The notes under the pieces are model-generated. The model did not search any database and was not told where the DNA came from. It worked only from the letters and a program-made list of their open reading frames with translations. Source: Gynuella sunshinyii YC6258 (GTDB lineage: Bacteria > Pseudomonadota > Gammaproteobacteria > Pseudomonadales > Natronospirillaceae). From it: a stretch of 64,000 nt of DNA. Both the position numbers and the translations under genes were made by a program. Below are positions 1 through 8,842 of the stretch, in pieces (position 1 is the first letter of the stretch; every line of letters begins with the position of its first letter). The DNA is taken from the NCBI RefSeq assembly GCF_000940805.1, contig NZ_CP007142.1, forward strand, positions 62,001 to 126,000, written 5' to 3'.

Positions 1-650
1 TAACCACGGTGCTCAAGTCGCTGACGAAAACGTCGTGCTTTGGTCTGCGAACCGATAACACCCAAATATTCAACGTTGTCCTGCTTCAGCGCCTGCTCAA
101 CCAGTTGGTAATCCAACTGATGATTATGGGTCAGCACTAAAATCCAATGACGAGGGTTTGTGAGTATCAAGTCGTTCACCGGATCATCCGTCAGTACCAG
201 TTCTGCCCGGGTAGTGGTGTTCTGGTACAGCTGATCAGCACGACCGTCCAGCCAGCGAATGGCAAGCGGCAACGGCTCCAGCAGTGGCATTAATGCCTGA
301 GCCACATGACCGGCACCAAACACCGACAATACCGGCACATCAACGCGCAATGGTTCAAACAATACCCGCACTGCACCACCACAACACTGCCCCAGATCGG
401 CGGCGAGATTGTACTCGACAATCTGCTGCCCGGATGTTTTTGCCAGCAGCATCTGCCGCGCCTGTTCGACCACCTGCCACTCCAGATGACCACCACCGAT
501 GGTATCAAACGCTTCGCAATCGGTGATCACCATTTTGGTACCACCGTCCCGCGGACTGGAACCCACCACCTGCAGAATGGTCACCAATACTGCAGGCACA
601 CCTTTACGCTCAGTTTCAGCCAAAGCGGTTATCCAGTTACCTTTATTCAT
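1..650 (-). CDS. xdhC: XdhC, xanthine dehydrogenase accessory protein (partial, C-terminus outside window)
   Basis: Molybdenum-cofactor maturation and insertion factor for xanthine dehydrogenase, cytoplasmic. About 216 codons are visible from the ATG at 648-650; the family is usually near 280 residues, so the C-terminal end lies beyond base 1. Visible features are the N-terminal segment with GSSPRDGGTKM and TIGGGHLEWQ, the CCGG motif (LGQCCGGAVRVLFE), and a Rossmann-like VFGAGHVAQAL stretch, all typical of XdhC. The start overlaps the end of xdhB by 8 bases, so the three xdh genes are translationally coupled. Identification is firm from these motifs and from the position behind xdhAB. Confidence 0.93.
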   Translation of the reverse strand, partial: MNKGNWITALAETERKGVPAVLVTILQVVGSSPRDGGTKMVITDCEAFDTIGGGHLEWQVVEQARQMLLAKTSGQQIVEYNLAADLGQCCGGAVRVLFEPLRVDVPVLSVFGAGHVAQALMPLLEPLPLAIRWLDGRADQLYQNTTTRAELVLTDDPVNDLILTNPRHWILVLTHNHQLDYQLVEQALKQDNVEYLGVIGSQTKARRFRQRLEHRG

Positions 651-2985
651 GCTCCACCACCTGTTTCATTGCCTGGATGGCCATAAACACCCGTTCAGTA
701 GTTGCAGGGGTATCAAGATGCGGACTGCGCCGATACCCACTGAGACTGCTGATGGCATCGCGAATAGCAGACCAGACACACATGGGCAGCATGAACGGCG
801 GTTCGCCAACTGCCTTTGAGTAATAAATAGTGGCTTCATTATTCGGTCGCTGAAACAACTCGATATTGAAAATTTCCGGAGTGTCACTGATAGCCGGTAT
901 TTTGTAGTTCATTGGCGAATTGCTGAGCAGTGCGCCATGATCGTTCCACACCAGCTCTTCGGTGGTCAGCCAGCCCATTCCCTGGATAAAACCACCACTG
1001 ATCTGGCCCCGATCAATATCAGGATTCAGAGATTCACCAACATCGTGAAGAATATCCACGCGATGTACTTTGTATTCTCCGGTCAAAGTATCCACCCAGA
1101 CTTCGGCACATGCGGCTCCCTGGGAGAAATAGAAGAATGGCCGCCCCTGACTTTTCTTGTGGTCATAACCAATTTTTGGCGTCTGATAGAAACCATTGGC
1201 AGACAAATTCACTCTGGCGAAATAGGCTTCCTGAATTAATGCATCAAATGCCAGACTGAAACCAGGACCGCAAACCTGGTTGTTCGCAAAGGTAATGTCA
1301 TCTGCAGAGACCTGATATTTTTCCGCCAGATGCTGTTGCAGGCGCTGCTTGATTTCTACAGCTGCATTTCTGGCCGCCATGCCATTTAAATCGGTGCCGC
1401 TGGATGCCGCCGTGGGCGAGGTATTGGGCACTTTATCAGTCCGCGTCGGGGTCACCAGTATCCGGTCAATATCGATACCAAACTCACGCGCCACAACAGT
1501 ACCGATTTTGGTATGAAGGCCCTGGCCCATTTCGGTACCGCCATGATTGACCTGAATACTGCCGTCGGTATAAATATGAATTAACGCGCCGGCCTGATTC
1601 AAATGTTTGGCAGTGAACGAAATACCAAACTTAACCGGCGTCAGCGCCAGACCTTTTTTAATGATCGGACTGCTCTGATTGAATGTCTCGAACTCTGTTT
1701 TACGGTGACGATAGTCACAATTCCGTGCCAACCGTTCCATGATTTCCGCGAGCCAGAAACCTTCGATCTGCATGCCATAATGAGTTGTCAGATTGTCCTG
1801 ACGGCCTTCTGCGCCATATAGGTTTAACAGCCGGATATCCAGCGGGTCCTTGCCCAGACGACAGGCAATACTGTCCAATGCATGTTCGATGGCCAGCATT
1901 CCCTGAGGCCCACCAAAACCGCGAAATGCCGTGTGACTGACCGTATCGGTTTTAAGCCGATGCCCAACAACATATGCCGCGCCAAGGTAATATGCATTAT
2001 CCGCGTGAAACATGGCCCGATCGACAATGGCATCAGACAAATCCGGGGTATATCCACATAAACCATTAATCTCAAATTGACTGGCCAGAATCCGGCCATC
2101 GGCATCGAATCCGATTTTATAATGGTTCACAAATGCATGACGTTTGCCTGTTAACTGCATGTCGTCACTGCGGGCCAGCCGTATCTTCACTGCGCGTTTC
2201 AGATAATAAGCCGCCAGTGCCGCCAGACAGGCATAAGGTGCAGCCTGAGATTCCTTGCCACCAAAACCACCGCCCATGCGCCGGGTTTCCACCGTGATCC
2301 GGTGCAACGGCAAATTCAACACCTCAGCAACCACTTTCTGAACTTCTGACGGATGCTGCGTGGAGCTGTGTACCAACAGGCAATCGTTCTCCATCGGTTC
2401 GACCATGGCAGCCTGGCTTTCCAGATAAAAATGCTCCTGCCCGCCGATGTTCAGCGTGCCTTCCAGAGTATGTGTGGCCTCAGCATATTGGGCACTGAAA
2501 TCACCACGGCGCTGCTCATGTTTCGGACGCACAAAATAGTCTTGTGCATGGGCCTGCTCCGCCGTCAGTATCGGTTGGCGGGATTGCACCTCACAATGAA
2601 CCAGAGTCGCCGCTCTGCGCGCCTGCTCATGGGTTTCCGCGACCACCACGGCAACCGGCTGCAACGGATATTCAATGACGCTCTCAGCCAGCAGAATGTC
2701 ACCCGGAAAAATAGCGCCTATATCTTTATGACCCGGAATATCCGCACCGGTAAACACCCGTACAACGCCTGGCGCGGCATTCACTGCGGCTAAATCCAAT
2801 TGCGTCAACGTACCAACAGTATTTGGACCTTTCACGACATAAGCATGCAAACAATCTGCACGGGTTCGGAGATCATCAATGTAGTTTGCCTGCCCACTGA
2901 CGTGCTGACGTGCGCTTTCGTGTTGATGGGGAATGGTAACTGTTTGAGCATTCCCCGGGGTTCTTAAATCGATCAGTTTACGCAT
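643..2985 (-). CDS. xdhB: Xanthine dehydrogenase, molybdenum-binding large subunit
   Basis: Catalytic molybdopterin subunit that hydroxylates hypoxanthine to xanthine and xanthine to urate, working with XdhA in the cytoplasm. It has 780 residues, the usual size for a separate XdhB. GGGFGGKE lies at about 238-245 and an AFRGFGG segment near 350, both Moco-contacting. A GEPPFML segment near the C-terminus carries the catalytic glutamate. The gene starts 8 bases inside the end of xdhA and overlaps xdhC by 8 bases, so it is the middle gene of a coupled operon. The family is certain. Xanthine as substrate is inferred from the XdhC partner and the divergent allantoinase gene. Confidence 0.95.
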   Translation of the reverse strand: MRKLIDLRTPGNAQTVTIPHQHESARQHVSGQANYIDDLRTRADCLHAYVVKGPNTVGTLTQLDLAAVNAAPGVVRVFTGADIPGHKDIGAIFPGDILLAESVIEYPLQPVAVVVAETHEQARRAATLVHCEVQSRQPILTAEQAHAQDYFVRPKHEQRRGDFSAQYAEATHTLEGTLNIGGQEHFYLESQAAMVEPMENDCLLVHSSTQHPSEVQKVVAEVLNLPLHRITVETRRMGGGFGGKESQAAPYACLAALAAYYLKRAVKIRLARSDDMQLTGKRHAFVNHYKIGFDADGRILASQFEINGLCGYTPDLSDAIVDRAMFHADNAYYLGAAYVVGHRLKTDTVSHTAFRGFGGPQGMLAIEHALDSIACRLGKDPLDIRLLNLYGAEGRQDNLTTHYGMQIEGFWLAEIMERLARNCDYRHRKTEFETFNQSSPIIKKGLALTPVKFGISFTAKHLNQAGALIHIYTDGSIQVNHGGTEMGQGLHTKIGTVVAREFGIDIDRILVTPTRTDKVPNTSPTAASSGTDLNGMAARNAAVEIKQRLQQHLAEKYQVSADDITFANNQVCGPGFSLAFDALIQEAYFARVNLSANGFYQTPKIGYDHKKSQGRPFFYFSQGAACAEVWVDTLTGEYKVHRVDILHDVGESLNPDIDRGQISGGFIQGMGWLTTEELVWNDHGALLSNSPMNYKIPAISDTPEIFNIELFQRPNNEATIYYSKAVGEPPFMLPMCVWSAIRDAISSLSGYRRSPHLDTPATTERVFMAIQAMKQVVEHE

Positions 2986-4390
2986 GATTGAGCACCCTCG
3001 TGACCACAGCAGTCGTGGTTTCCAGCCAGAACCGTTCCGTCAGCGCCGGTAGCAGTGCCAACCGGTAATCCGCACTGGCACGCACATCAGACATAGGGGC
3101 CACATTTGCCGGCCATGTCTGTTGGATCTGCTCCAGCGTATCCCGCTGCTGCCAGATGCAGCCTGCCAGTTGCGGCGACAAATCCACCAATACCGGTGTG
3201 GCAGCCACGCCACCCAGGCCGCAACGGGCAGTGGCAACCTTGCCATCATCCAGTTCGATCAGCCAGCTGATGCAGACGGTTGAAATGTCATCATCAAAAC
3301 GTTTGGAGATTTTATAGGTGCGGAACCATTGATCGGGTCGGCGTCGTGGGATCACAACATGGTCGATCCACTGTCCGGCTTCGAGTCGAGTCTGGCGATA
3401 ACCCGTAAAAAAATCGTTCACCAGATAACTGAATGATCGATCTCCATCACTGACCACAACCGATGCTCCAAGGGCCATCAGCCACGGAGCACAATCGCCA
3501 ATCGGGCTGGCCGTTCCGAGGTTGCCGCCAAGGGTTCCCTGATGTCGGATGGGGGTCGAACCCAGGCGCTCAAACAGCTCCGCCAGCTCAGGCCACTCCA
3601 CTAACATCAATGTGTGCAGCTGGCTCAGGCGGACTGCCGCCCCGACCGTCAGCGCATGGGCATCCTGATGCCACTGACCCAGCTCTTTAACGGCAGTCAG
3701 GTCGATCAATGCCGGAACCGGTTGCAAACGCTGTGTGATTTCCACGCCCAAATCCGTTGCTCCGGCAACAAAACGCGCCTCCGGATGGGCCTGGCATATG
3801 GTTCTCAATTGATCACGGCTTTCAGGCTGCCAATAGCCATCCACCTGGGCTCTGCTTCGATTGGGTGCAGGCGCTTCAAACACCTGTGCCTGCGGATCTT
3901 TCTCCGGCGCATTACAAGCCTGCATGGCTGCCTGGATAATCGGCTCGTAACCCGTACAGCGACAAAGATTACCGGCCAGCGCCTGCGCAACTTCTGCTCT
4001 GGTAATAGGCTGGGAGTGTTCTTCCAGACGTTGCTGATACAGTGCAAACAACGACATGACAAACCCTGGGGTACAAAAGCCGCACTGACTACCGTGATGC
4101 TCGACCATGGCCTGCTGAACCGGGTGCAGAGAACCGTCAGCCGACTGTAATCCCTCGACGGTGATCAGATGTTGGCCTTGAAGTTGTGAAGCCAGGGAAA
4201 TACAACTGTTAATCGTGCGAAATCCGGTCTCAGATGCCAACACCACCGTGCACGCACCACAATCGCCCGACCCACACCCTTCTTTGGTTCCACTTCGCCC
4301 AAGTTTGGTGCGCAAAAGTTCCAGAATAGTGGTGTCCGGCTTGATGCCATCGACCTCCACCGGCTCATTATTGAGGGTAAAACTCAGCAT
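2978..4390 (-). CDS. xdhA: Xanthine dehydrogenase, FeS/FAD small subunit
   Basis: Electron-transfer subunit of xanthine dehydrogenase; it passes electrons from the Mo centre through two [2Fe-2S] clusters to FAD and NAD. It has 470 residues. The plant-type ferredoxin domain has C39, C44, C47 and C63. The second cluster domain has C103, C106, C143 and C145 (CGFC and CRC). The FAD domain follows, with GGNLGTASPIGD. A C-terminal CO-dehydrogenase-flavoprotein-like domain completes the XdhA layout. It is the first gene of the minus-strand operon. Its 256-base upstream region is shared with puuE and carries the paired palindromes described separately. Confidence 0.95.
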   Translation of the reverse strand: MLSFTLNNEPVEVDGIKPDTTILELLRTKLGRSGTKEGCGSGDCGACTVVLASETGFRTINSCISLASQLQGQHLITVEGLQSADGSLHPVQQAMVEHHGSQCGFCTPGFVMSLFALYQQRLEEHSQPITRAEVAQALAGNLCRCTGYEPIIQAAMQACNAPEKDPQAQVFEAPAPNRSRAQVDGYWQPESRDQLRTICQAHPEARFVAGATDLGVEITQRLQPVPALIDLTAVKELGQWHQDAHALTVGAAVRLSQLHTLMLVEWPELAELFERLGSTPIRHQGTLGGNLGTASPIGDCAPWLMALGASVVVSDGDRSFSYLVNDFFTGYRQTRLEAGQWIDHVVIPRRRPDQWFRTYKISKRFDDDISTVCISWLIELDDGKVATARCGLGGVAATPVLVDLSPQLAGCIWQQRDTLEQIQQTWPANVAPMSDVRASADYRLALLPALTERFWLETTTAVVTRVLNHA

Positions 4391-4527
4391 GTTCTCTCTC
4401 TCATCAACCCGGCATAACGCCTCAACTGCCCGCTACAGACGGTTATTCCTGTGGTGTTATGTCCGGTCAATTATGCTTATCAAGCTTATTTATTGGTTGG
4501 AACGAAGCATGCAAAATCATTTCCTTT

Positions 4528-4600
4528 TTTGACCAATTGGTCAAATTTTTTTTATATATCCAACTGTAGCAAGCCAAAATCTGCTGACTACTTGGTCAGC
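4528..4600. promoter_or_regulatory. Two TGAC-N6-GTCA palindromes between xdhA and puuE (candidate operators)
   Basis: Box 1 (4528-4545) is a perfect 18-base palindrome, TTTGACCAATTGGTCAAA. Box 2 (4583-4600) reads GCTGACTACTTGGTCAGC, with perfect 6-base arms around a non-palindromic centre. Both share TGAC-N6-GTCA with identical spacing, and their centres lie 55 bp apart, between two divergent purine-catabolism genes. The repetition of one design makes a dimeric repressor or activator likely, possibly of the GntR or TetR type. The protein is not in the window and its family is a guess. Confidence 0.6.
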
Positions 4601-4646
4601 AACTTGCTGAATAATCACCATATCGTTCACTCATAGGACCACTGTT

Positions 4647-5555
4647 ATGTCAGACAACTATCCACGCGACCTGATTGGTTACGGTGCCACCCCACCCAAT
4701 GCCAACTGGCCTGGTGGTGCCAGAATCGCCATCCAATTTGTCATCAACTACGAAGAAGGCGGGGAAAACTGTCAACTGCACGGAGACGAATATTCCGAAC
4801 GCTTCCTCAGCGAAATAGTCGGCGCAGAAGCCTACAAAACCCGCCACTTAAGCATGGAAACCATTTATGAGTATGGCAGTCGCGCCGGATTCTGGCGATT
4901 ACACCGACTGTTTACCGAGAAACAGATTCCGGTGACCGTCTTCGCCGTCAGTATGGCCATGCAAAGGCATCCTCAGGCGGTCGAAGCCATGCTCAAAGCC
5001 AACTGGGAAATCGCCAGCCACGGCTATCGCTGGATTCACTATCAGCATTTCAGCGAAGCCGAAGAAATCGAACATATGGAAAAAGCCATTGAAATTCATC
5101 AGCAGCTGACCGGTAAAAAGCCTGCTGGCTGGTACACCGGACGAACCAGCCCCTATACCCTGAAAATTGCGGCAGAACGCAACGAGTTTTTATACTGTGC
5201 CGACTCCTACGCCGATGACCTGCCCTATTGGGATATGAACTATCGCAATCCGCTGCTGATGGTGCCGTATACTTTGGATACCAACGATATGCGTTTTGCC
5301 ACACCTCAGGGTTTCAACAGTGGTGATCAGTTCTTCAGCTACCTTAAAGATGCCTTTGATGTGTTGTACGAAGAAGGCAAAACTACACCCAGAATGCTCA
5401 GTATTGGGTTGCACAATCGAATAGTTGGTCGCCCGGCACGCTTTGCCGCACTGAAACGATTCGTGGAATATGCTCAAGGCTACAGCCAGGTCTGGTTTGC
5501 TACCCGGGAACAGATTGCCCGCCATTGGATGGATGAATTCGGCAAGCCGGAATAA
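4647..5555 (+). CDS. puuE: PuuE-type allantoinase (polysaccharide-deacetylase fold)
   Basis: Metal-independent allantoinase that opens allantoin to allantoate in purine degradation, cytoplasmic. It has 302 residues, matching the PuuE family. The N-terminus MSDNYPRDLIGYG and the segments VINYEEGGE, SHGYRWIHY and GWYTGRTSPYT are hallmarks of PuuE proteins with the deacetylase-like NodB fold. It is divergent from xdhABC, fitting a xanthine-urate-allantoin-allantoate route. The enzymes converting urate to allantoin are not in the window. The start is the ATG at 4647, behind a purine-rich stretch (ATAGGACCACTGTT) that gives only a weak ribosome site. Confidence 0.92.
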   Translation: MSDNYPRDLIGYGATPPNANWPGGARIAIQFVINYEEGGENCQLHGDEYSERFLSEIVGAEAYKTRHLSMETIYEYGSRAGFWRLHRLFTEKQIPVTVFAVSMAMQRHPQAVEAMLKANWEIASHGYRWIHYQHFSEAEEIEHMEKAIEIHQQLTGKKPAGWYTGRTSPYTLKIAAERNEFLYCADSYADDLPYWDMNYRNPLLMVPYTLDTNDMRFATPQGFNSGDQFFSYLKDAFDVLYEEGKTTPRMLSIGLHNRIVGRPARFAALKRFVEYAQGYSQVWFATREQIARHWMDEFGKPE

Positions 5556-5605
5556 CGCTCAGACCTCCGAACGTGTATCGGGCCGGAATCAAAATGGATA
5601 AATCA

Positions 5606-5636
5606 AACATGGGCCTTTTTCAATAAAGGCCATTGT
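5606..5636 (+). terminator. Hairpin after puuE, possible terminator
   Basis: GGCCTTT at 5612-5618 pairs perfectly with AAAGGCC at 5625-5631 around a 6-base loop. Flanking AACA/TGTT extends the stem with a mismatch. Only a TTGTTGTTT stretch follows rather than a true U-run, so termination is likely but not assured. It lies 50 bases after the puuE stop. Confidence 0.5.
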
Positions 5637-5698
5637 TGTTTGTATCTGAGGTAACGGTTAGCATAGCTGCATCATCAATTCGGGAACCGCCTGCCCTT

Positions 5699-6193
5699 AT
5701 GCTGGAAACCATCCGAAAGTTCATCCGGTATCTATTAAAAAAACGTACTGAATTTAAGGATCTGAATAAAAAGGATGCACTGCTGGCCAAAGTCGTACTC
5801 GATATCCACCGTAAACGGACACACTCATCGTTCGTACTGATACCCTTATTTTCAATCCGGCAAATCCACGTCATCGATCGGGAAAACGCTATTGCAGAAA
5901 CCCAGAAGCGCATCCGGGTTTTAGAGGCAGCCAAACACGAACTACTGACAGACAAGAGTCTTACCCGGGAACGACTGGCCAGCTATTTACCATCCGTCTC
6001 CGGTATCAAAGTCGTCAAACAATCAGATGATCACTATATCGCCTATGAAGGAAATGGCCGGCTCGTGGCCTTGCAAAGTGTTTTTTCAGCAACGGATCAG
6101 ATCTACGTGGAAGTCGAGGAATATCATTTTAAGAATCCTCAAAAAATATTGCGCAGAATGAACCGGGTCAGGCGGCTAAATGGGTTAACATGA
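5699..6193 (+). CDS. Uncharacterised protein with a ParB-like GNGR segment
   Basis: A 164-residue protein from the ATG at 5699. An in-frame TTG at 5633 would add 22 residues, but it lies inside the preceding hairpin; neither start has a clear ribosome site. The basic N-terminus (RKFIRYLLKKR) is followed by an IRQIHVIDRENAIAET segment, a helical part, and YEGNGRLVALQSVF then IYVEVEEYHF. The GNGR-plus-hydrophobic pattern faintly recalls the DGNHR/GNGR motif of the ParB/sulfiredoxin fold. The C-terminus is very basic (RRMNRVRRLNG). I do not recognise the family; the fold suggestion is inference. It is a single-gene unit converging on 6360-6812. Confidence 0.6.
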   Translation: MLETIRKFIRYLLKKRTEFKDLNKKDALLAKVVLDIHRKRTHSSFVLIPLFSIRQIHVIDRENAIAETQKRIRVLEAAKHELLTDKSLTRERLASYLPSVSGIKVVKQSDDHYIAYEGNGRLVALQSVFSATDQIYVEVEEYHFKNPQKILRRMNRVRRLNGLT

Positions 6194-6287
6194 CAGGATT
6201 ATGCCATTTAGGGAAATATTCCGTATATAACCTACAAATTGAGTACCAAGACAACTTTTAAATATCGTTTAACACCCAAAAGTTAAC

Positions 6288-6333
6288 AAGGCTTTCGTAT
6301 CCAGTTCTGCGAACTGAACACCACGAAAGCCTT
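6288..6333. terminator. Nested hairpin between convergent genes (bidirectional terminator candidate)
   Basis: AAGGCTTTCGT (6288-6298) pairs perfectly with ACGAAAGCCTT (6323-6333). Inside it, CAGTTC (6302-6307) pairs with GAACTG (6311-6316). The structure sits between the convergent genes ending at 6193 and 6360. There is no clear U-run on either strand. Confidence 0.55.
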
Positions 6334-6359
6334 CAGAGAATAAAACCGATCAACTGGCG

Positions 6360-6812
6360 TCAGAACTTCCGGCGATCCATTTTAAACGTTACCGTTGCTC
6401 GACCTGTATCAAGGTTGAAACCGTCAACCGTTCCGGAACACACTGCGCGATCCCGATAAGAACCGCCTTCATTTTCGGCAATGATGGGCTGAGGCAAAAA
6501 TGCACCCGTTCGGGCATCTTTCAGTACGACAAACCTGAAATGACAGTCCGGTGCGATGGAGCTGTCGGTGAAGGTGTACTCCAGATCAACAATTGTCGCA
6601 ACGGTAGGAAACAGACTATAGGTCTGAAAAAAGTCTCTTTGACCAGCATTGATTTGCATTGCAGGGTCAGGAGCATAAGTGGATACTTCAATTTCCTTAC
6701 TGGTCAGTTCGATATCGTATTTTGAGGTATTGTGAACAGTGACATTTACTTCAGCCAATACATTGGTCGCCAGTAGTAACGCTCCCAATCCTGTTAACGT
6801 TTTTTTGAACAT
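6360..6812 (-). CDS. Small secreted or periplasmic protein, function unknown
   Basis: 150 residues with a clear signal peptide: MFKK, a hydrophobic core, then cleavage after VLA (about residue 20). The mature part is rich in beta-type sequence (VNVTVHNTSKYDIEL, ATVTFKMDRRKF) and has two cysteines (in APDCHF and AVCSG) that could form one disulfide. I recognise no family. An AAGGAG ribosome site precedes the ATG at 6812. It follows 6822-7184 on the same strand with only 9 bases between, so the two probably form an operon. Confidence 0.75.
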   Translation of the reverse strand: MFKKTLTGLGALLLATNVLAEVNVTVHNTSKYDIELTSKEIEVSTYAPDPAMQINAGQRDFFQTYSLFPTVATIVDLEYTFTDSSIAPDCHFRFVVLKDARTGAFLPQPIIAENEGGSYRDRAVCSGTVDGFNLDTGRATVTFKMDRRKF

Positions 6813-6821
6813 ACGTACTCC

Positions 6822-7184
6822 TTAAGTATTTTTAGAAAAATAGTTACCAGGTTGGTAACCATCGAAAAACCCAAGCTTTCCCTCACTGTTCTGCTGTAAA
6901 CCCAACGACAAGCCTTTCAAATCATCGACAGAAATTGTATTACCAATCAGATCCGCTGATAGCCCAAGTTGCGAGCCCAGTTGACCAACGTCTTTTTCCA
7001 ACATTGGCAAAATCTCTGTTTTCAACTTATTGACCGCATTCGAATAACGCTCACGCTGTTCAGGAGTGTCTGCAGAATCAGCAAGTTGCTGGAATTGGGT
7101 AATACCGTCTTTTGCTCCCTGGATATCCCCTACCCGCATGTTGTAGCCAAAGAAAATATCCATCATGCCGTTTGAAATATTCAT
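6822..7184 (-). CDS. Uncharacterised small cytoplasmic protein
   Basis: 120 residues from the ATG at 7184, chosen because an AGGAGAG ribosome site sits about 7 bases upstream. An ATG further out would add 10 residues without a ribosome site. There is no signal peptide or membrane segment. The sequence is mostly helical (GAKDGITQFQQLADSADTP; NKLKTEILPMLEKDV) and ends FFDGYQPGNYFSKNT. No family is recognised. It is the first gene of a likely two-gene unit with the secreted protein at 6360-6812. Confidence 0.65.
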   Translation of the reverse strand: MNISNGMMDIFFGYNMRVGDIQGAKDGITQFQQLADSADTPEQRERYSNAVNKLKTEILPMLEKDVGQLGSQLGLSADLIGNTISVDDLKGLSLGLQQNSEGKLGFFDGYQPGNYFSKNT

Positions 7185-7414
7185 TTGAGATCTCTCCTGT
7201 GCTTGAGACATCACATCAAAGGCAGTTTTTATGCCGTCAGTGTGTTACAGGTCTAAATCAATCGATTCGTATATATTCGTGTTATAAATCAAGGGATGAG
7301 AGGTGATGATAATAGGGGAGATACAAGGTGACATGAACTCATCCATTTTGATGAGAGCGGCAAATATGTGCCCATTGAAGCAGATACTTACCGCTGGCAA
7401 AAAAAACCGACCGG
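7185..7414. other. Intergenic region, promoter for 6822-7184 expected
   Basis: This stretch lies between two minus-strand genes. It has AT-rich patches around 7255-7290 that could hold the promoter of the downstream pair. I see no strong dyad, repeat or intact gene. Confidence 0.4.
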
Positions 7415-8632
7415 CTATTCAATCGCCATGGGTTGTGAAATGACTGTTATATCTTTTTTGCCTTGTATTTTTTTAATTTCCTGACTGGCGTGCTTAACTG
7501 CGGAGCTATTGGTAAGCACATGATACTCCAGATCAAAACTCTGGGTCGCGCCGGCAGCCAGCGTTTTCACGCGTCCCTGTTCACGTTCGATCTGTCGCGG
7601 ATACGCATAACTGGTACCAGGCTCTATACCGGTGACATAACCCTGTTTTACGGTATCGGTGTTTTTCCATAAGGTGAGCACCGGCAATTGTCGGGTATCG
7701 TATTTTACCGCTACCCCCTGATCCCCTTTACGGTTGTGTAACAGTACCGTGGTCATCCCCTGATCATCAGCATACGGCACCAGGTTGAAAACCATTTCAT
7801 CAAAGTTTTTGGTCGGTCCCAGATAGGTTTGCCAATCTTTCAGGCCATTTACGGCATAGTCATTGAAAGGCGAGATTTCTTTCACCGCAACCTCTACCTT
7901 GGCACCCTGCTCCAGAATCGGAGCACCAAAATTGCTGTGATAGATGATCTGATAGTCTCGATCATAATCACTGAGATTGGTCAGCTCGTCGTGTACCTTG
8001 ACGGTCGTCTCGCCAGGTACCACGGTCAAGGTTGTCCAGGTTTCCAAATTGCTGAATTTAAACGTGTTTTCCTTAATCAGCCCTTTGATATGAATCGCAT
8101 AAGGCGGTGTTTCATCAATGCTGACCACAACTTTGGAGGCAGGCGTATTACCCGCCCGGCCGTGAAGACTCATAAGCCGGCCATTTTCCTCCCCAGGATG
8201 GCCCGTCCACTCGAAACCACAACGCACCATCATTTCATTGAAACCGTCGAGCCAGCCAAGGCCACCTCGCATCTCCAGATTCATGTAAGCCGGATGAACA
8301 ATTTCGTCAACCGGGGAATCCCAACCCAGGCGAACATCGCCGCTGACAATTTCATAAATATCCATTCCCCGGGTTGGAATCAGCGTCACTTTCAGATTGT
8401 CGGTCTGCACCGTAATAAGCGTACTACCTTCCTGTTTTCCGCCATGCAGAGTTTTTTTACTGATCAGAAACGCTGGCGCTCCAGATATATCCAGATTACG
8501 GTTTTCGACACTCCATTCAGAGATTTCAATGTTATTTGCGGTATCGGTTAAAACAATGTTTTTCGCAGCAGAGGCAGTCACAGGTAATGACGCTGCGGCC
8601 ATCATTGTCAACAATGCGGTGGTCATGTTCAT
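7415..8632 (-). CDS. Exported DUF4432-family protein (aldose-epimerase-like fold)
   Basis: 405 residues. The first ~23 form a signal peptide ending VTASA, so the protein is probably periplasmic. The body matches the DUF4432 galactose-mutarotase-like family: TLIPTRGMDIYEI, the GLGWLDGFNEMMVRCGFEWTG segment, SLHGRAGNTPA, YHSNFGAPILE and GIEPGTSYAYPR near the C-terminus. Members are predicted sugar-binding mutarotase-like enzymes, and their reactions are mostly unknown. The export signal is notable because many relatives are cytoplasmic. It stands alone, with no sugar-catabolic gene beside it. Family assignment is good; substrate unknown. Confidence 0.8.
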   Translation of the reverse strand: MNMTTALLTMMAAASLPVTASAAKNIVLTDTANNIEISEWSVENRNLDISGAPAFLISKKTLHGGKQEGSTLITVQTDNLKVTLIPTRGMDIYEIVSGDVRLGWDSPVDEIVHPAYMNLEMRGGLGWLDGFNEMMVRCGFEWTGHPGEENGRLMSLHGRAGNTPASKVVVSIDETPPYAIHIKGLIKENTFKFSNLETWTTLTVVPGETTVKVHDELTNLSDYDRDYQIIYHSNFGAPILEQGAKVEVAVKEISPFNDYAVNGLKDWQTYLGPTKNFDEMVFNLVPYADDQGMTTVLLHNRKGDQGVAVKYDTRQLPVLTLWKNTDTVKQGYVTGIEPGTSYAYPRQIEREQGRVKTLAAGATQSFDLEYHVLTNSSAVKHASQEIKKIQGKKDITVISQPMAIE

Positions 8633-8842
8633 ATATTTGTCTCAGGTTGTTGGTTTTGTTGGTGAAACGTTTCAGCAAAATTTTATATAGCGTCAGTGAC
8701 CAAAAAACAAGAACCGAATCAAATAATTGGGAGGAGGGAATACGTTAGCCATCATTCAATGATCTGTGCAGGTGCTATACCCAGTTCAGCAAAAAAAACC
8801 GGCGGCAATAACGGAAAAAATGGATACATAATTGATCAATGT

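Noticed and set aside
7336-7486. Start-less plus-strand frame reading HFDESGKYVPIEADTYRW
   Set aside because: It looks protein-like, but a stop codon stands directly before it, there is no start, and it runs antisense into the end of the DUF4432 gene. At most it is a decayed fragment.
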